A stretch of 6,411 nucleotides of DNA, taken from positions 1 through 6,411 of the forward strand of contig JAGHCE010000090.1 of assembly GCA_021160625.1 (NCBI GenBank), read 5' to 3'. Of this stretch, positions 6,105 through 6,411 are shown one piece after another; position 1 is the first letter of the stretch, and every line of letters begins with the position of its first letter. Under the pieces are notes generated by a model. It was not told where the DNA came from. It ran no database searches and was given only the letters and a program-made list of their open reading frames with translations. Both the position numbers and the translations under genes were made by a program. The stretch is from Planctomycetota bacterium. GTDB taxonomy: Bacteria; Planctomycetota; DG-23; SLPQ01.

Positions 6105-6359
6105 TCAGGCCCGCTCTACTATCCGCACGAGCCGCCACCGCTTTTTCTTGGAAAGCGGGCGCGTTTCGGCGATTTCAACCTTGTCCCCGGCCTTGGCCTC
6201 GTTGGCCTCGTCGTGTGCGAAGAACTTCGTGCTGCGGCGAATCCGCTTGCCATACTTGGGATGCTCGATAAGCCGTTCGACGGCCACCACGATGGACTTC
6301 TCCATCTTGTCGCTTGTCACGACGCCCTGGACCGTTTTTCTCCTGCCGCGAACCTTCAT
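6105..6359 (-). CDS. rpsQ: 30S ribosomal protein S17
   Basis: S17 is a primary 16S rRNA-binding OB-fold protein of the 30S body. The 84-residue product equals the E. coli length. The family pattern is clear: GVVTSDKMEKSIVVAVER at residues 12-29, HPKYGKRIRRSTKFFAHDE at 33-51, GDKVEIAETRPLSKKKRWRL at 58-77. The ATG at 6357-6359 lies four bases after the rpmC stop. GAGGGG at 6370-6375 is about 10 nt upstream, inside the end of rpmC and directly after an inverted repeat. The gene is complete and ordinary in composition. Confidence 0.97.
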   Translation of the reverse strand: MKVRGRRKTVQGVVTSDKMEKSIVVAVERLIEHPKYGKRIRRSTKFFAHDEANEAKAGDKVEIAETRPLSKKKRWRLVRIVERA

Positions 6360-6363
6360 AAGC

Positions 6364-6411
6364 CTACTTCCCCTCGCGAGCGAGCTCCCGCTCGCGCATA
6401 ATCGTCAGTAC
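6364..6411 (-). CDS. rpmC: 50S ribosomal protein L29, C-terminal end (gene cut by window edge)
   Basis: Only the last 15 codons and a TAG stop (6364-6366) are present, reading VLTIMRERELAREGK. This fits the C-terminal helix of L29, which usually ends in an arginine/lysine-rich pattern of the type I-K-T-I-x-R-E-R-E. The position directly before rpsQ is the expected place for rpmC, and the four-base gap to rpsQ suggests translational coupling. L29 lies next to the peptide exit tunnel on the 50S subunit. The call rests on a short fragment plus gene order. Confidence 0.85.
   Translation of the reverse strand, partial: VLTIMRERELAREGK
6375..6396 (-). repeat. 8-bp perfect inverted repeat at the 3' end of rpmC
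   Basis: CGCGAGCG and CGCTCGCG flank a six-base loop (GGAGCU in the transcript). An alternative fold of GCGAGC and GCUCGC closes a GGGA tetraloop of the GNRA type. The repeat encodes the alternating arginine/glutamate tail of L29, and the rpsQ ribosome-binding purines begin at its last base. It is not followed by a U-run, so it does not look like a terminator. Confidence 0.45.

Noticed and set aside
6375..6396. The rpmC inverted repeat as a transcription terminator
   Set aside because: It has no following U-run on the transcribed strand, and it lies inside a coding region directly before the next gene of the operon.
1..6411. A novel defence, mobile or CRISPR system hidden in the window
   Set aside because: Both strands are fully explained by a standard spc operon plus secY-adk-map. 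There are no direct-repeat arrays, no transposase-like genes and no gap over 24 nt.

Overview
This window is one uninterrupted piece of a bacterial spc-type ribosomal protein operon, and every gene is on the minus strand. In transcription order (right to left) it reads: 3' end of rpmC (L29), rpsQ (S17), rplN (L14), rplX (L24), rplE (L5), rpsN (S14, zinc type), rpsH (S8), rplF (L6), rplR (L18), rpsE (S5), rplO (L15), secY, adk, and the 5' part of map (methionine aminopeptidase), which runs off the left edge. There is no non-coding stretch longer than 24 nt. I see no promoter, terminator, mobile element, tRNA or CRISPR array.

Organism: a bacterium with moderately high GC. The single short zinc-type S14, the L24 with a C-terminal four-cysteine site, the complete absence of rpmD (L30) between rpsE and rplO, and the style of L14, S5 and SecY suggest a member of the Planctomycetes/PVC group, perhaps Phycisphaerae-like. 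This placement is inference from sequence character and gene content, not a phylogeny, and other L30-less lineages remain possible.

Layout: the right two thirds (about 2308-6411) encode ribosomal proteins of both subunits. From rpsQ through rpsE the spacers are 2-24 nt, nearly all carrying a readable Shine-Dalgarno sequence. From rpsE leftward the genes are packed more tightly: rpsE/rplO and rplO/secY share one base (TAATG, TGATG), secY/adk overlap by four bases (GTGA), and adk/map are separated by one base. Translational coupling is therefore likely. The left third (1-2308) holds the protein-export channel SecY, adenylate kinase and methionine aminopeptidase, the usual companions of this operon in many bacteria.

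Together the genes build the ribosome, supply the translocon for co-translational membrane insertion, maintain the adenylate pool, and trim the initiator methionine from nascent chains. No previously undescribed system was found. The most notable points are the missing rpmD, several non-ATG starts, three separate four-cysteine zinc sites, and two small inverted repeats at gene starts.
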